Positions 1 to 8,933 are shown, numbered from the stretch's first letter. The stretch is 32,652 nt of DNA from Burkholderiales bacterium UBA4615 (GCA_002386465.1 DGIT01000032.1:1-32652), one strand, 5' to 3'. Notes: a model not told the origin generated them from the letters alone. Program-made: numbers and translations.

Positions 1-62
1 GCAGGCCGGCCGAAGCCAAAATTCAGGTGGCGGCTTTGCGAAGCAATGGTGATCGCGTCGGC

Positions 63-76
63 GCAGGCTAGCCTGC
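63..76. terminator. Small perfect inverted repeat beyond the phoH stop
   Basis: GCAGG and CCTGC arms flank CTAG. The repeat lies six bases beyond the phoH stop codon, and on the plus strand it is followed by CTTGTTT. The short T-rich tail fits a weak intrinsic terminator for rightward transcription entering from outside the window. No U-tract follows on the minus strand, so termination of phoH here is doubtful. The first ~70 bases could hold the 3' end of a rightward gene (one frame stays open to a TAG at 69-71), but there is too little to identify one. Confidence 0.3.
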
Positions 77-81
77 CTTGT

Positions 82-1848
82 TTACAGCGCGTCCGCCGCA
101 AAATCCGCTAACCGCGACCGCTCCCCGCGCTGCAGGGTCACATGACCCGCATGGGCCCAGCCCTTGAACCGATCCACCACATAGCTCAGGCCTGACGAAC
201 TCTCGGTCAGGTACGGCGTATCGATCTGCGCGATATTGCCCAGGCAGATCACCTTGGTGCCTGGCCCTGCACGCGTGATCAGCGTCTTCATTTGCTTGGG
301 CGTGAGGTTCTGCGCCTCATCGATGATCAGGTACTTGTTGATGAAGGTGCGCCCGCGCATGAACGACAGCGCTTTGACCTTGATGCGCGAGCGGATCAGG
401 TCGTTGGCTGCCGCACGGCCCCATTCGCCGCCCGCCTGGTTGCCCTGATTGAGCACCTCGAGGTTGTCTTCGAGTGCGCCCATCCAAGGCTGCATTTTTT
501 CTTCTTCCGTGCCGGGCAGATAACCGATGTCTTCGCCCACCGGGACCGTGGCGCGCGTAACGATGATTTCCGAGTAGCGCTTTTGCTCGAGCGCCTGAGC
601 CAGGCCCGCCGCCAGCGCAAGCAGGGTCTTGCCGGTGCCCGCCTGCCCGAGCAGGGTCACGAAATCGATCTCGGGATTCATGAGCAGGTTCATGGCGAAG
701 TTCTGCTCGCGATTGCGCGCAGTCACGCCCCACACCGCATTTTTCAGGTGCCCGTAATCGCGCAGCGTCTGCAAAACAGCCGTCTTGCCATTGAGCTCCT
801 TCACCTGCGCGGCAAGTGGTGTTTCGCCATCGATGTAGACGAATTGATTGAGCATGAAGCCCGGCACCGCCGGCCCGCTCAATCGATACCAGTTGTAGCC
901 GCCCTGCTGCCAGGATTCCATCCCCTTGCTGTGCTTGTCCCAGAAGTCAGCCGGGAGGGCGAGCGTGCCGGCATACAGCAGCTCCAGGTCATCGATGACC
1001 TGGTCGTTGTGGTAATCCTCGGCCCGCAATCCCAATGCGCGGGCTTTGATGCGCATGTTGATGTCCTTGGACACCAGCACGACCTGACGCGAGGGGTGCA
1101 AGCGTTGCAGGGCCTGCACCACGCCGAGAATCTGGTTATCGGCTTTGCCTGCGGCCAGGGTCTCCGGCAATGCGGTCTGCAGCGCAAGCGTCTGCAAAAG
1201 CAGCTTGCCGCTGGCATCGGTATGGCCCAACCCGGACAGCGCAATCCCGGCTTCAATATTTGCTGGCGTGTCATTGCCCGATTCGCCGACCAGCCCATCC
1301 AGCGAGCGGCTCACCTGACGGGCATTGCGCGCCACCTCCGACATGCCCTTCTTGTTGTTGTCGAGCTCTTCGAGCGTGACGATCGGCAAGAACACATCGT
1401 GCTCTTCGAATCTGAAGAGGCTCGAGGGGTCGTGCAGCAGCACGTTGGTGTCGAGGACAAAAATCTTGATGGATTCCGGCGAGGCACTGGCGGCTGCGCG
1501 CGCAGCGCGCGACATGGACGCAACCGGCGCAACCGGCAGTCTGGAGACTCGCGCACCTGACGCAGGGGCACCCGCTGGCGCGCCGGACGTTTTGAGCGCA
1601 GGCGTTGTGCTTGGACGACTGCGGGATGCACGCACACCGGGGCCGACGGGGGCGAGCAGGGCCGCGGTCGGCTTGGCTGCGGATTCGGCTGTCAACGCAG
1701 ACGCAGCGGCCGCGGTCGTGGCCGAGCGCTCAGTCTGTGGGGCGGACGCAGCAGGTTGGTCGACTTTGGCGCGGCTTGCGCGTGCCAGGACGGCCGATCC
1801 GAGATCCAGCAGGGTGGCGGGCTTGGTGGGGGCTTTGGGCAGCGGCAT
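82..1848 (-). CDS. PhoH family ATPase with N-terminal PIN domain
   Basis: The 588-residue product is a PIN-PhoH protein. The PIN-like nuclease fold covers about residues 127-285, with acidic residues D133 (in VLDTNVLLHD), D237 and D262. The PhoH P-loop ATPase covers about 370-588, with Walker A GQAGTGKT at 401-408 and Walker B LIIDEAQN at 507-514. Known PIN-PhoH (PhoH2-type) proteins couple RNA cleavage to ATP-driven unwinding, and the same biochemistry is inferred here. Residues 1-125 are an Ala/Pro/Ser-rich, probably disordered extension beyond the usual ~440-470-residue core. The start is two bases from the stop of the upstream peroxiredoxin gene, so the two are probably co-transcribed. 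No secretion signal is visible, so it should be cytoplasmic. Confidence 0.93.
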   Translation of the reverse strand: MPLPKAPTKPATLLDLGSAVLARASRAKVDQPAASAPQTERSATTAAAASALTAESAAKPTAALLAPVGPGVRASRSRPSTTPALKTSGAPAGAPASGARVSRLPVAPVASMSRAARAAASASPESIKIFVLDTNVLLHDPSSLFRFEEHDVFLPIVTLEELDNNKKGMSEVARNARQVSRSLDGLVGESGNDTPANIEAGIALSGLGHTDASGKLLLQTLALQTALPETLAAGKADNQILGVVQALQRLHPSRQVVLVSKDINMRIKARALGLRAEDYHNDQVIDDLELLYAGTLALPADFWDKHSKGMESWQQGGYNWYRLSGPAVPGFMLNQFVYIDGETPLAAQVKELNGKTAVLQTLRDYGHLKNAVWGVTARNREQNFAMNLLMNPEIDFVTLLGQAGTGKTLLALAAGLAQALEQKRYSEIIVTRATVPVGEDIGYLPGTEEEKMQPWMGALEDNLEVLNQGNQAGGEWGRAAANDLIRSRIKVKALSFMRGRTFINKYLIIDEAQNLTPKQMKTLITRAGPGTKVICLGNIAQIDTPYLTESSSGLSYVVDRFKGWAHAGHVTLQRGERSRLADFAADAL

Positions 1849-1850
1849 CT

Positions 1851-2312
1851 TCAGACGGACTTGACGAATGCGAGGACCTCATCGACATGCCCCGGCACCT
1901 TCACGCCGCGCCATTCGCGCAGCAGGACCCCATCGCTGCCGATGACAAATGTGGAGCGTTCAATGCCGCGCACCTGTTTGCCGTACATGTTCTTCATCTT
2001 GATGACACCGAACTGCGTGCACAGCGACTCGTCGGCGTCTGACAGCAGTTCGAAGGGCAATGCGAGCTTGGCCTTGAAGTTCTCGTGCGACTTCAGGCTG
2101 TCTCGGGAGACACCCAGGATCACGGCCCCGGCCTTGCGAAACTGCGCCTGGGCATCACGAAACGCTTCGCTTTCGGTGGTGCACCCGGGCGTGTTGTCCT
2201 TCGGGTAGAAATACACGACGAGCTTCTTGCCGGCCTGTGCAGCCGACTCGAAGGTGCCGCCAGTTGCGGGGCCGCTGAATGCGGCGATCGGTTGCCCGAC
2301 ACTTAATGTCAT
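1851..2312 (-). CDS. bcp: Thiol peroxidase of the Bcp/PrxQ family
   Basis: This 153-residue peroxiredoxin reduces hydrogen peroxide and organic hydroperoxides in the cytoplasm. The peroxidatic Cys44 sits in YPKDNTPGCTTE, and R119 in GIERSTF fits the conserved active-site arginine. The Cys five residues after the peroxidatic one in E. coli Bcp (C50) is absent; residue 50 is Ala. A third Cys (C98, SLCTQFGV) matches E. coli C99. Either C98 resolves the sulfenate or the enzyme works as a 1-Cys type. The ATG at 2312 was chosen because the family begins with this short MTLSVGQ-type N-terminus; an upstream in-frame ATG at 2393 would add 27 atypical residues. It lies directly upstream of phoH, consistent with an operon. 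Confidence 0.92.
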   Translation of the reverse strand: MTLSVGQPIAAFSGPATGGTFESAAQAGKKLVVYFYPKDNTPGCTTESEAFRDAQAQFRKAGAVILGVSRDSLKSHENFKAKLALPFELLSDADESLCTQFGVIKMKNMYGKQVRGIERSTFVIGSDGVLLREWRGVKVPGHVDEVLAFVKSV

Positions 2313-2422
2313 CGTTCGGTCGTCCAAAGGCAGAAGGAGGGGGGCAAGCTGTGCGCTGCAGTCAGCCTGCTGCAGCTTGCTTGCGTAGATCAATCGACGA
2401 TAGCACAGCCCTTAGCGCGCCA

Positions 2423-2794
2423 TCAGAGCGGCAGCAGCGCAGCAAGGACCTTGCGACCTTCTGTCATCAGAATGTTGTAAGTGCGACAGGCAGCCCGTGT
2501 GTCCATGCACTCGATCCCGATGCGCCGCGAGGCCAGCGCAGCCGTCAGTCGAGGATGAACAAAGCGTTGTGTGGCACCTGTACCCAACAGCACTACGTCC
2601 GGTGCGCACGCTGCGATGGCCTCGAAATGCGCAGCGGTCAGCGCGTCGAAGTCGGCAGGCGGCCATGGCAGTACGGGTGATTCAGGTTGAACCAGGACCG
2701 CGCCGGCGTGCCTCTGCGCGTTGATCTCGACATAACCCTGTCCATAGGCTGTCACGGTGTTCAGTGACTGGGGCTGACTCGCATGCAGCTTCAT
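2423..2794 (-). CDS. Mth938-like domain protein (DUF498 family)
   Basis: A 123-residue protein of the Mth938/NDUFAF3-like fold (DUF498). Family features are the GTGATQRFVHP stretch at 71-81 and the C-terminal TYNILMTEGRKV at 105-116. In mitochondria the homologue NDUFAF3 helps assemble complex I; the bacterial role is not settled, so no function is assigned. The ATG at 2794 gives the usual short MKLH N-terminus. An in-frame ATG at 2827 would add 11 residues, and neither has a clear Shine-Dalgarno (SD) sequence. It is transcribed away from the alanine aminotransferase gene, with an AT-rich divergent region between them. A gap of about 110 bases separates its stop from the peroxiredoxin start. 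Confidence 0.82.
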   Translation of the reverse strand: MKLHASQPQSLNTVTAYGQGYVEINAQRHAGAVLVQPESPVLPWPPADFDALTAAHFEAIAACAPDVVLLGTGATQRFVHPRLTAALASRRIGIECMDTRAACRTYNILMTEGRKVLAALLPL

Positions 2795-2795
2795 T

Positions 2796-2828
2796 TTGAC
2801 CAAAAAACCCTTTAAAATACGGTACATT
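2796..2828. promoter_or_regulatory. AT-rich divergent promoter region
   Basis: This 33-base stretch is strikingly A/T-rich compared with its GC-rich surroundings. It lies between the Mth938-like gene and the alanine aminotransferase gene. It contains TTGACC (2796-2801), a good -35 match on the plus strand, and TAAAAT (2813-2818), a fair -10, but their 11-base spacing is too short for both to belong to one promoter. On the minus strand TATTTT (2819-2814) is a possible -10. Exact boxes cannot be assigned. Confidence 0.35.
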
Positions 2829-2901
2829 ACAGGTTTTTGCCGAGCGCCTGCGCCATTTGCTGCAGCGCTCCTTCAGGCAGCGTGCCCCGGCAGGAACTCT
2901 C

Positions 2902-4110
2902 ATGAGCTCACAGCGCGAATTCTCCCGCATCAAGCGTCTTCCCCCCTACGTGTTCAACATCACGGCCGAATTGAAAATGGCCGCGCGGCGCAGGGGCGAA
3001 GACATCATCGATATGAGCATGGGCAACCCGGACGGCCCCACGCCACAGCACATCGTCGACAAGCTGGTCGAAGCCTCCATGCGCCCGACGACCCATGGCT
3101 ATTCCGTTTCCAAGGGCATTCCCCGCTTGCGCAAGGCGATTGCAGACTGGTATCAGCGTCGCTATGCGGTCGACATCGACCCCGACTCCGAAGCCATCGT
3201 GACCATCGGCTCCAAGGAGGGCCTGGCGCATCTCATGCTGGCCACACTGGATCGCGGCGATACCGTGCTGGTGCCCAACCCGAGCTACCCGATCCACATC
3301 TACGGCGCGGTGATTGCGGGGGCCGATATTCGCTCGGTGCGCATGACGCCCGGGGTCGACTTCTTCGATGAACTCGAGCGCGCCATCCGGGAGTCCATTC
3401 CCAAACCCAAGATGATGATCCTGGGCTTTCCAAGCAATCCCACGGCGCAATGCGTCGAACTCGATTTCTTCGAGCGGGTCGTGGCACTGGCGCGCCAGCA
3501 TGACATCCTGGTGGTGCATGACCTGGCCTATGCAGACATCACCTTCGACGGGTATGTGGCCCCCTCAATCATGCAAGTGCCGGGTGCACGGGATGTGGCC
3601 GTCGAGTTCTTCACCATGAGCAAGAGCTACAACATGGCCGGCTGGCGGGTGGGCTTCATGGTCGGCAACCGTGATCTGGTCAACGCACTGGCGCGCATCA
3701 AGAGCTATCACGACTACGGCACGTTCACGCCGATTCAGGTGGCCTCCATCGCCGCACTCGACGGCCCGCAAGACGAAGTGATCGAGATCCGCAAAACCTA
3801 TCAGCGTCGCCGTGACGTGCTGGCCCGTGGCCTGCACGAGGCAGGCTGGATGGTCGAGGTGCCCAAGGCGTCGATGTACATCTGGGCGGAAATTCCCGAA
3901 CCGTATCGGGCTGCGGGCTCACTGGATTTTGCCAAGCGCCTGCTTGCCGATGCGAAAGTGGCGGTCTCGCCCGGCATTGGCTTTGGCGACTACGGCGACG
4001 GCCATGTGCGCTTTGCGCTCATCGAAAATGAACAACGTATTCGTCAGGCGGTCCGTGGCATCAAGGACATGTTCCGCAAGGACGGTCTGGTCACACGTGC
4101 CGCTGCCTGA
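2902..4110 (+). CDS. alaC: Alanine transaminase (AlaC-type class I aminotransferase)
   Basis: A 402-residue fold-type I PLP enzyme that likely interconverts pyruvate plus glutamate with alanine plus 2-oxoglutarate. The PLP lysine is K241 in TMSKSYNMAGWRVGF, and GFPSNPTAQ at 175-183 is the conserved asparagine segment. The opening, with RIKRLPPYVF and DMSMGNPDGPTP, is characteristic of the AlaC branch of aspartate/alanine aminotransferases. The start at 2902 has AGGAA a few bases upstream; an earlier in-frame ATG at 2857 adds residues that do not fit. The homoserine dehydrogenase gene begins 11 bases after the stop, which suggests co-transcription. Close paralogues use other amino acids, so exact substrate is inferred. 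Confidence 0.9.
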   Translation: MSSQREFSRIKRLPPYVFNITAELKMAARRRGEDIIDMSMGNPDGPTPQHIVDKLVEASMRPTTHGYSVSKGIPRLRKAIADWYQRRYAVDIDPDSEAIVTIGSKEGLAHLMLATLDRGDTVLVPNPSYPIHIYGAVIAGADIRSVRMTPGVDFFDELERAIRESIPKPKMMILGFPSNPTAQCVELDFFERVVALARQHDILVVHDLAYADITFDGYVAPSIMQVPGARDVAVEFFTMSKSYNMAGWRVGFMVGNRDLVNALARIKSYHDYGTFTPIQVASIAALDGPQDEVIEIRKTYQRRRDVLARGLHEAGWMVEVPKASMYIWAEIPEPYRAAGSLDFAKRLLADAKVAVSPGIGFGDYGDGHVRFALIENEQRIRQAVRGIKDMFRKDGLVTRAAA

Positions 4111-4121
4111 GGGCCTCTCCC

Positions 4122-5474
4122 ATGACTGAGCACACCCGAAACGAATCCGCCGCTGCTGCCCGTCTGTCCCCTGTGCGGGTCGGGTTGCTTGGCATCGGGA
4201 CAGTGGGCGCAGGCACCTTTGCCGTACTCACACGCAATCAGCACGAAATCACGCGTCGTGCCGGTCGCGGTATCGAGATCGCCGCAGTGGCCGACCTCGA
4301 CGTGGCCCGAGCGCGTGAGGTGGTGGGTGATCGTGCGCGGGTTGGCAACGATGCCTTTGCGCTGGTGCGTGACCCATCGATCGACGTCGTGATCGAGTTG
4401 ATTGGCGGCTACGGCGTGGCACGCGAACTGGTGATGCAGGCCATCGCCCACGGCAAACATGTGGTCACCGCCAACAAGGCCTTGCTGGCGGTGCATGGCA
4501 ACGAAATCTTTGCCGCGGCACGCGAGCGTGGTGTGGTCGTGGCCTTCGAGGCAGCCGTGGCGGGCGGCATCCCGATCATCAAGGCGCTGCGTGAAGGCCT
4601 GACCGCCAATCGTATTGAATGGATTGCCGGCATCATCAATGGCACCACCAATTTCATCCTCTCCGAGATGCGTGACAAGGGCGCCTCATTCGATGACGTC
4701 CTCAAGGAAGCGCAGCGGCTGGGCTATGCCGAAGCCGATCCCACCTTCGATATCGAGGGCGTCGATGCTGCGCACAAGGCCACGATCATGTCGGCCATCG
4801 CCTTCGGGATCCCGGTGCAATTCGAACGCGCTCATGTCGAAGGCATCTCCTCGCTGCAGGCGGAAGATATTCGCTATGCCGAGCAGCTGGGCTATCGCAT
4901 CAAGCTGCTGGGCATCACGCGCCGGCGCGAGCATGGCATCGAGTTGCGCGTGCATCCCACGCTCATCCCGGCACGGCGGCTGATTGCCAATGTCGAGGGC
5001 GCCATGAACGCAGTCTGGGTCAAGGGCGATGCCGTCGGCCACACCATGTACTACGGCAAAGGGGCGGGTGCCGAGCCCACGGCCAGCGCAGTGGTGGCTG
5101 ATCTGGTCGATGTGGCGCGTGCGCTGACTGTCGACCCCGGTCAGCGTGTGCCCTATCTGGCTTTCCAGCCCGATGCGATGGCCGATCTTCCCATCCTGCC
5201 GATCAGCGAAATCCAGAGCGCGTATTACCTGCGTCTGAAGGTGGCCGATGAGCCGGGTGTACTGGCCGACATCACGCGCATCCTGGCCGATGCCAACATC
5301 TCGATTGACGCGGTGCTTCAGCGCGAGCCGGCCGAAGGCGAGCAGCAGACCGACATCATCCTGCTCACCCATGTCACCGTTGAAAAGCGCTGTGATGCGG
5401 CGATCGCCCGCATTGAGGCGCTGCAAACTGTGCTGTCCCGCGTGACGCGGATCCGTCTTGAAGATTTGAACTGA
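4122..5474 (+). CDS. hom: Homoserine dehydrogenase
   Basis: This enzyme reduces aspartate semialdehyde to homoserine with NAD(P)H, at the branch point to threonine and methionine. The 450-residue protein has an N-terminal Rossmann motif GLLGIGTVGAG (21-31), the conserved ANKALLA segment with K119, the GTTNFIL catalytic-domain motif (174-180), and a C-terminal ACT domain from about residue 368 (YYLRLKVADEPGVLADI). The ACT domain is the usual site of threonine feedback inhibition. The first ~17 residues are a slightly long, Ala-rich leader. Threonine synthase starts six bases after the stop, so the two probably form a threonine-synthesis operon. Confidence 0.96.
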   Translation: MTEHTRNESAAAARLSPVRVGLLGIGTVGAGTFAVLTRNQHEITRRAGRGIEIAAVADLDVARAREVVGDRARVGNDAFALVRDPSIDVVIELIGGYGVARELVMQAIAHGKHVVTANKALLAVHGNEIFAAARERGVVVAFEAAVAGGIPIIKALREGLTANRIEWIAGIINGTTNFILSEMRDKGASFDDVLKEAQRLGYAEADPTFDIEGVDAAHKATIMSAIAFGIPVQFERAHVEGISSLQAEDIRYAEQLGYRIKLLGITRRREHGIELRVHPTLIPARRLIANVEGAMNAVWVKGDAVGHTMYYGKGAGAEPTASAVVADLVDVARALTVDPGQRVPYLAFQPDAMADLPILPISEIQSAYYLRLKVADEPGVLADITRILADANISIDAVLQREPAEGEQQTDIILLTHVTVEKRCDAAIARIEALQTVLSRVTRIRLEDLN

Positions 5475-5480
5475 TCGCCC

Positions 5481-6896
5481 ATGCGTTATCTTTCCACGCG
5501 CGGCGGCATGCCGCCCCAGGGATTCACCGACATTCTGCTTGGCGGTCTGGCACCGGACGGTGGTCTGGTGATGCCGCAGCAGTTCCCGGTCATCGACGCT
5601 GCCACGCTCGAGAGCTGGCGCACGCTGCCCTATGCCGATCTGGCCTTTGAAATTTTGCGTCGCTACTGCGATGACATCGATCCCGCTGTGCTGCAGGCCT
5701 TGCTGCGCGACACCTACACCGAGCAGGTGTTCGGTTCGCCCGACATCGTTCCATTGAGCACTCTGGAGCCTGATCTGCATCTGTTGGGCTTGTCCAATGG
5801 TCCGACGCTGGCCTTCAAGGATGTGGCCATGCAATTGCTGGGCCGGCTCTTCGAGCATGTGCTCACGCAGAGCGGCCAGTCGCTGAACATTCTGGGCGCG
5901 ACCTCCGGCGACACCGGCAGCGCAGCGGAATACGCCATGCGCGGACGTCGCGGCATCCGGGTGTTCATGCTCTCGCCGGACGGGCGCATGAGTCCGTTCC
6001 AGACGGCTCAGATGTTTTCGCTGCGCGACGACAACATTTTCAACATCGCGGTCGATGGGGTGTTCGACGACTGCCAGGACATGGTTAAGGCGGTTTCGGG
6101 CGATCTGGCCTTCAAGGCCCGCTATGCCATCGGCACGGTCAACTCCATCAACTGGGCGCGCGTCGTGGCGCAGGTGGTGTACTACTTCAAGGCCTGGTTC
6201 GCAGTAACCACGCAGGGGTCGCGCCCAGTGTCGTTCACCGTACCAAGCGGTAATTTCGGCAATGTGCTGGCCGGACACATCGCCCGGCGCATGGGGCTGC
6301 CCATCCGCAGACTGGTGGTCGCCACCAACGAAAATGACGTGCTCGATGAGTTCTTTCGCACGGGCATCTATCGGCCCCGGCGCACGGCCGATACCTTCCA
6401 GACCAGCAGCCCGTCCATGGACATCTCCAAAGCGTCTAATTTCGAGCGCTTTGTGTGGGACCTGGTGGGCCAGGATACGGCGCGTACCGCCGCCTTGTGG
6501 CGCGACGTGGACCAGCGGGGTGCCTTCGATCTGTCCGGTACGGCGGAGTTTGCCCGCATCGCTGAATTTGGGGTGGTCTCGGGGTCCAGCAACCATGCCC
6601 TGCGCGTCAGCACCATCCGCGCCACTGCGCAGCGCTTTGGCGTTGTGATCGACCCGCACACCGCAGACGGAGTGGCCGTGGCGGCGCACTGGCGCGAAGA
6701 CGGCGTACCCATGGTGTGCCTGGAAACAGCCTTGCCTGCCAAGTTCGAAGAAACCATTCGAGAGGCTCTGGGCCGTGACCCCGAACGCCCGGCCGCCTAT
6801 CAGGGCATTGAACACCTGGCGCAGCGCTACAGCCGCATGCCTGCAGATGTGTCCATGCTCAAGCGCTACATTGCCGCGCGCGCACCTGCAGTCTGA
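5481..6896 (+). CDS. thrC: Threonine synthase
   Basis: This 471-residue PLP enzyme converts O-phosphohomoserine to threonine, the final step of the pathway. It starts with the family signature MRYLSTRGG. K113 in LAFKDVAMQ is the PLP lysine, GATSGDTGSAA near 138-148 and the SGNFGN loop near 256-261 bind cofactor and phosphate. Length and motifs match the long, E. coli/yeast-type branch of threonine synthases. It sits directly after hom and 45 bases before mobB, which begins a cofactor gene series on the same strand. Confidence 0.96.
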   Translation: MRYLSTRGGMPPQGFTDILLGGLAPDGGLVMPQQFPVIDAATLESWRTLPYADLAFEILRRYCDDIDPAVLQALLRDTYTEQVFGSPDIVPLSTLEPDLHLLGLSNGPTLAFKDVAMQLLGRLFEHVLTQSGQSLNILGATSGDTGSAAEYAMRGRRGIRVFMLSPDGRMSPFQTAQMFSLRDDNIFNIAVDGVFDDCQDMVKAVSGDLAFKARYAIGTVNSINWARVVAQVVYYFKAWFAVTTQGSRPVSFTVPSGNFGNVLAGHIARRMGLPIRRLVVATNENDVLDEFFRTGIYRPRRTADTFQTSSPSMDISKASNFERFVWDLVGQDTARTAALWRDVDQRGAFDLSGTAEFARIAEFGVVSGSSNHALRVSTIRATAQRFGVVIDPHTADGVAVAAHWREDGVPMVCLETALPAKFEETIREALGRDPERPAAYQGIEHLAQRYSRMPADVSMLKRYIAARAPAV

Positions 6897-6941
6897 GGGC
6901 GTGCCCATGTCCGGCCGATTCGCCGATGCGGGTGTGCGCTG

Positions 6942-7454
6942 ATGCGGGTATTCGGGTTCGCGGGCTATTCAGGGTCAGGCAAGACCACCCTGATCGAACA
7001 GCTGATCCCGCGCCTCACCCAACGCGGCTTGCGGGTCTCGCTCATGAAGCATGCACACCATGCCTTTGATATCGACCGCCCGGGCAAAGACTCCTGGCGG
7101 CACCGGGAGGCGGGGGCGAGTGAGGTCATGATCACTTCCGGGCAGCGCTGGGTACTGATGCACGAACTGCGCGGCGAGCCTGAACCCGATATGGCTACCC
7201 AACTGAAGCGATTTTCGCCCTGTGACCTGATTCTGGTGGAAGGCTACAAGCGCGCGGCGATCCCTAAAATCGAAGTCCATCGGCCCGCCACCGGACGCAG
7301 TCTGATCCATCCCGGCGATGCCGACATCGTGGCCGTAGCTGCCGACGGGCCGGTGCAGACCGCACTGCCGGTACTTGATCTCAACGACTATGACGCCGTG
7401 GCGGCGTTCATCGTGCAACATGTCGGACTGACCGGTCATTGCCCTTCAACATGA
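6942..7454 (+). CDS. mobB: Molybdopterin-guanine dinucleotide biosynthesis adaptor MobB
   Basis: A 170-residue P-loop GTP-binding protein with Walker A GYSGSGKTT at 8-16, followed by the family segments MKHAHHAFDID and GKDSWRHREAGA. MobB is an accessory factor that assists MobA in adding GMP to molybdopterin. MobA itself is not present in the window. The 3' end overlaps the moeA start as ATGA, indicating translational coupling. Its place between thrC and moeA puts it in the cofactor part of the operon. Confidence 0.93.
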   Translation: MRVFGFAGYSGSGKTTLIEQLIPRLTQRGLRVSLMKHAHHAFDIDRPGKDSWRHREAGASEVMITSGQRWVLMHELRGEPEPDMATQLKRFSPCDLILVEGYKRAAIPKIEVHRPATGRSLIHPGDADIVAVAADGPVQTALPVLDLNDYDAVAAFIVQHVGLTGHCPST

Positions 7455-8668
7455 ACCGTCCTGCTCTACTTGAATTTGATGAAGCGCTGAGTCAGTTGCT
7501 TGCGCTTGCGCAGCCGCTGGAGGGCATCGAACAGGTCCCCACGATCGATGCGCTCGATCGTGTATTGGCCACCGACCAGCATGCCACCCTCAACGTTCCG
7601 CCGCTCGATAACGCGCAGATGGACGGCTGGGCCGTGCGAGTGAGCGATCTGCATGCAGGCAAGGCATTGCCCGTGTCGGCACGTATTCCGGCGGGCGCTG
7701 TCCCGCAAGCGCTGCAGCCAGGCACCGTGGCGCGCATCTTCACGGGCGCGAGCGTGCCGCAGGGCGCTGATGCGATCGTGATGCAGGAGCAAGCGCGCCT
7801 GGACTCCGATCAGGTGAGCTTTGATGTGGTGCCTGCCGCAGGCGAGTGGATCCGCCGGGCTGGGGAAGACATCCGCAGCGGTGCGCGTGTGCTGTCGGCC
7901 GGCATGCGGCTGTCGCCTCAGGCGCTCGGTTTGGCCGCTTCGGTGGGTCTGGCGACGCTGCCGGTGCGCCCGCGGCTGAAGGTCGCCTGCTTTTTCACGG
8001 GCAATGAGCTCGTGATGCCTGGTGAGCCCTTGCCGCCTGGCGCCATCTACAACTCCAACCGTTATGTGCTGACCGCGCAATTGCGCAGGCTCGGCTGTGA
8101 AGTGACCGATCTGGGCATCGTTCCCGATTCCCTTGAGGCCACACGTGAGGCGCTGCGCGCCGCCGCTAGCAGTTGCGATCTGATCGTCACCAGTGGCGGC
8201 ATGTCGGTCGGTGAAGAAGACCATGTCAAACCCGCCTTGATGGCCGAGGGCAGCCTGCGCACCTGGCAGGTCGCGATCAAGCCTGGTAAGCCGCTGGCCT
8301 GGGGTGAGGTGCCTCGTCCCTCGGGTGGACGCGCGCACTTCATCGGTTTGCCTGGCAATCCGGTCTCCAGCTTCGTCACCTTCTTGCTGTTTGTGCATCC
8401 CTTCATCCTGAGGCTGCAAGGCGCCCAGGCCGCACCGCCGCACCGCCTGCGTTTGCGCGCCGATTTCGACTGGCTGCGGCCTGACCGGCGCCGTGAGTTT
8501 CTGCGGGTGCGCATGAACGCTCAGGGCGGGCTCGAGCTGTTTCCCAACCAGGGATCGGGGGTGCTCACCTCCACCGTGTGGGCTGAGGGTCTGATCGACA
8601 ACCCGGCGCAGCAGGCCATCCGTTCCGGAGATATCGTGGACTTCATGCCCTACGGGGAATGGCGGTGA
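7451..8668 (+). CDS. moeA: Molybdopterin molybdenumtransferase MoeA
   Basis: MoeA inserts molybdate into adenylylated molybdopterin to give active Moco. The 405-residue protein shows DNAQMDGWAV (53-62), TGASVPQGADAIVMQE (98-113), NSNRY (201-205), TSGGMSVGEEDHVK (247-260) and GLPGNPVSS (299-307), in the family's normal order. The ATG at 7451 overlaps the mobB stop. A TTG four codons earlier is open but unlikely. The 3' end overlaps moaD. Confidence 0.96.
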   Translation: MNRPALLEFDEALSQLLALAQPLEGIEQVPTIDALDRVLATDQHATLNVPPLDNAQMDGWAVRVSDLHAGKALPVSARIPAGAVPQALQPGTVARIFTGASVPQGADAIVMQEQARLDSDQVSFDVVPAAGEWIRRAGEDIRSGARVLSAGMRLSPQALGLAASVGLATLPVRPRLKVACFFTGNELVMPGEPLPPGAIYNSNRYVLTAQLRRLGCEVTDLGIVPDSLEATREALRAAASSCDLIVTSGGMSVGEEDHVKPALMAEGSLRTWQVAIKPGKPLAWGEVPRPSGGRAHFIGLPGNPVSSFVTFLLFVHPFILRLQGAQAAPPHRLRLRADFDWLRPDRRREFLRVRMNAQGGLELFPNQGSGVLTSTVWAEGLIDNPAQQAIRSGDIVDFMPYGEWR

Positions 8669-8922
8669 AGGTGACGGTGCTCTTCTTCGCGGGGCTGCGC
8701 GAGGCGCTGGGCTGCTCGCGTGAATCGCTGGAACTGCCCGCCCATGTACGCACCGCGCAGGAGCTGCAGGCGCATTTGCAAGAACGCGGTGGCGTCTGGG
8801 CTGAGGCGCTGTCGGTCGGTCGCACGGTCCGTGTGGCGGTGGATCAGGGCATGGTTGCGGCCGATACGCGCCTGCACGACGGTGCGGAAGTCGCGTTCTT
8901 TCCGCCGGTCACAGGTGGTTGA
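8659..8922 (+). CDS. moaD: Molybdopterin synthase sulfur-carrier subunit MoaD
   Basis: An 87-residue ubiquitin-fold protein ending in Gly-Gly (FFPPVTGG), the tail that is adenylylated and thiocarboxylated to carry sulfur to molybdopterin synthase. The ATG at 8659 lies inside the moeA end. A GTG at 8665, in the typical GTGA stop-start overlap, would give the family-like N-terminus (M)KVTVLFFAGLREALG and may be the true start. moaE follows with its ATG 11 bases after the stop. This is the canonical copy, in contrast to the MoaD-like protein near 29 kb. Confidence 0.94.
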   Translation: MAVKVTVLFFAGLREALGCSRESLELPAHVRTAQELQAHLQERGGVWAEALSVGRTVRVAVDQGMVAADTRLHDGAEVAFFPPVTGG

Positions 8923-8933
8923 AGGCTGCACGC

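Noticed and set aside
292..1560. A 422-codon open frame antisense to phoH
   Set aside because: It lies wholly inside the PhoH coding region on the other strand, with no domain or credible start signals; an antisense shadow.
4686..6908. A 740-codon open frame antisense to hom and thrC
   Set aside because: It mirrors the well-identified hom and thrC coding sequence in a high-GC region, has His/Gly/Ala/Arg-rich composition and no recognisable domain.
7466..8443. A 325-codon antisense frame over moeA
   Set aside because: moeA is unmistakable and overlaps its neighbours in normal operon fashion; this is a shadow.
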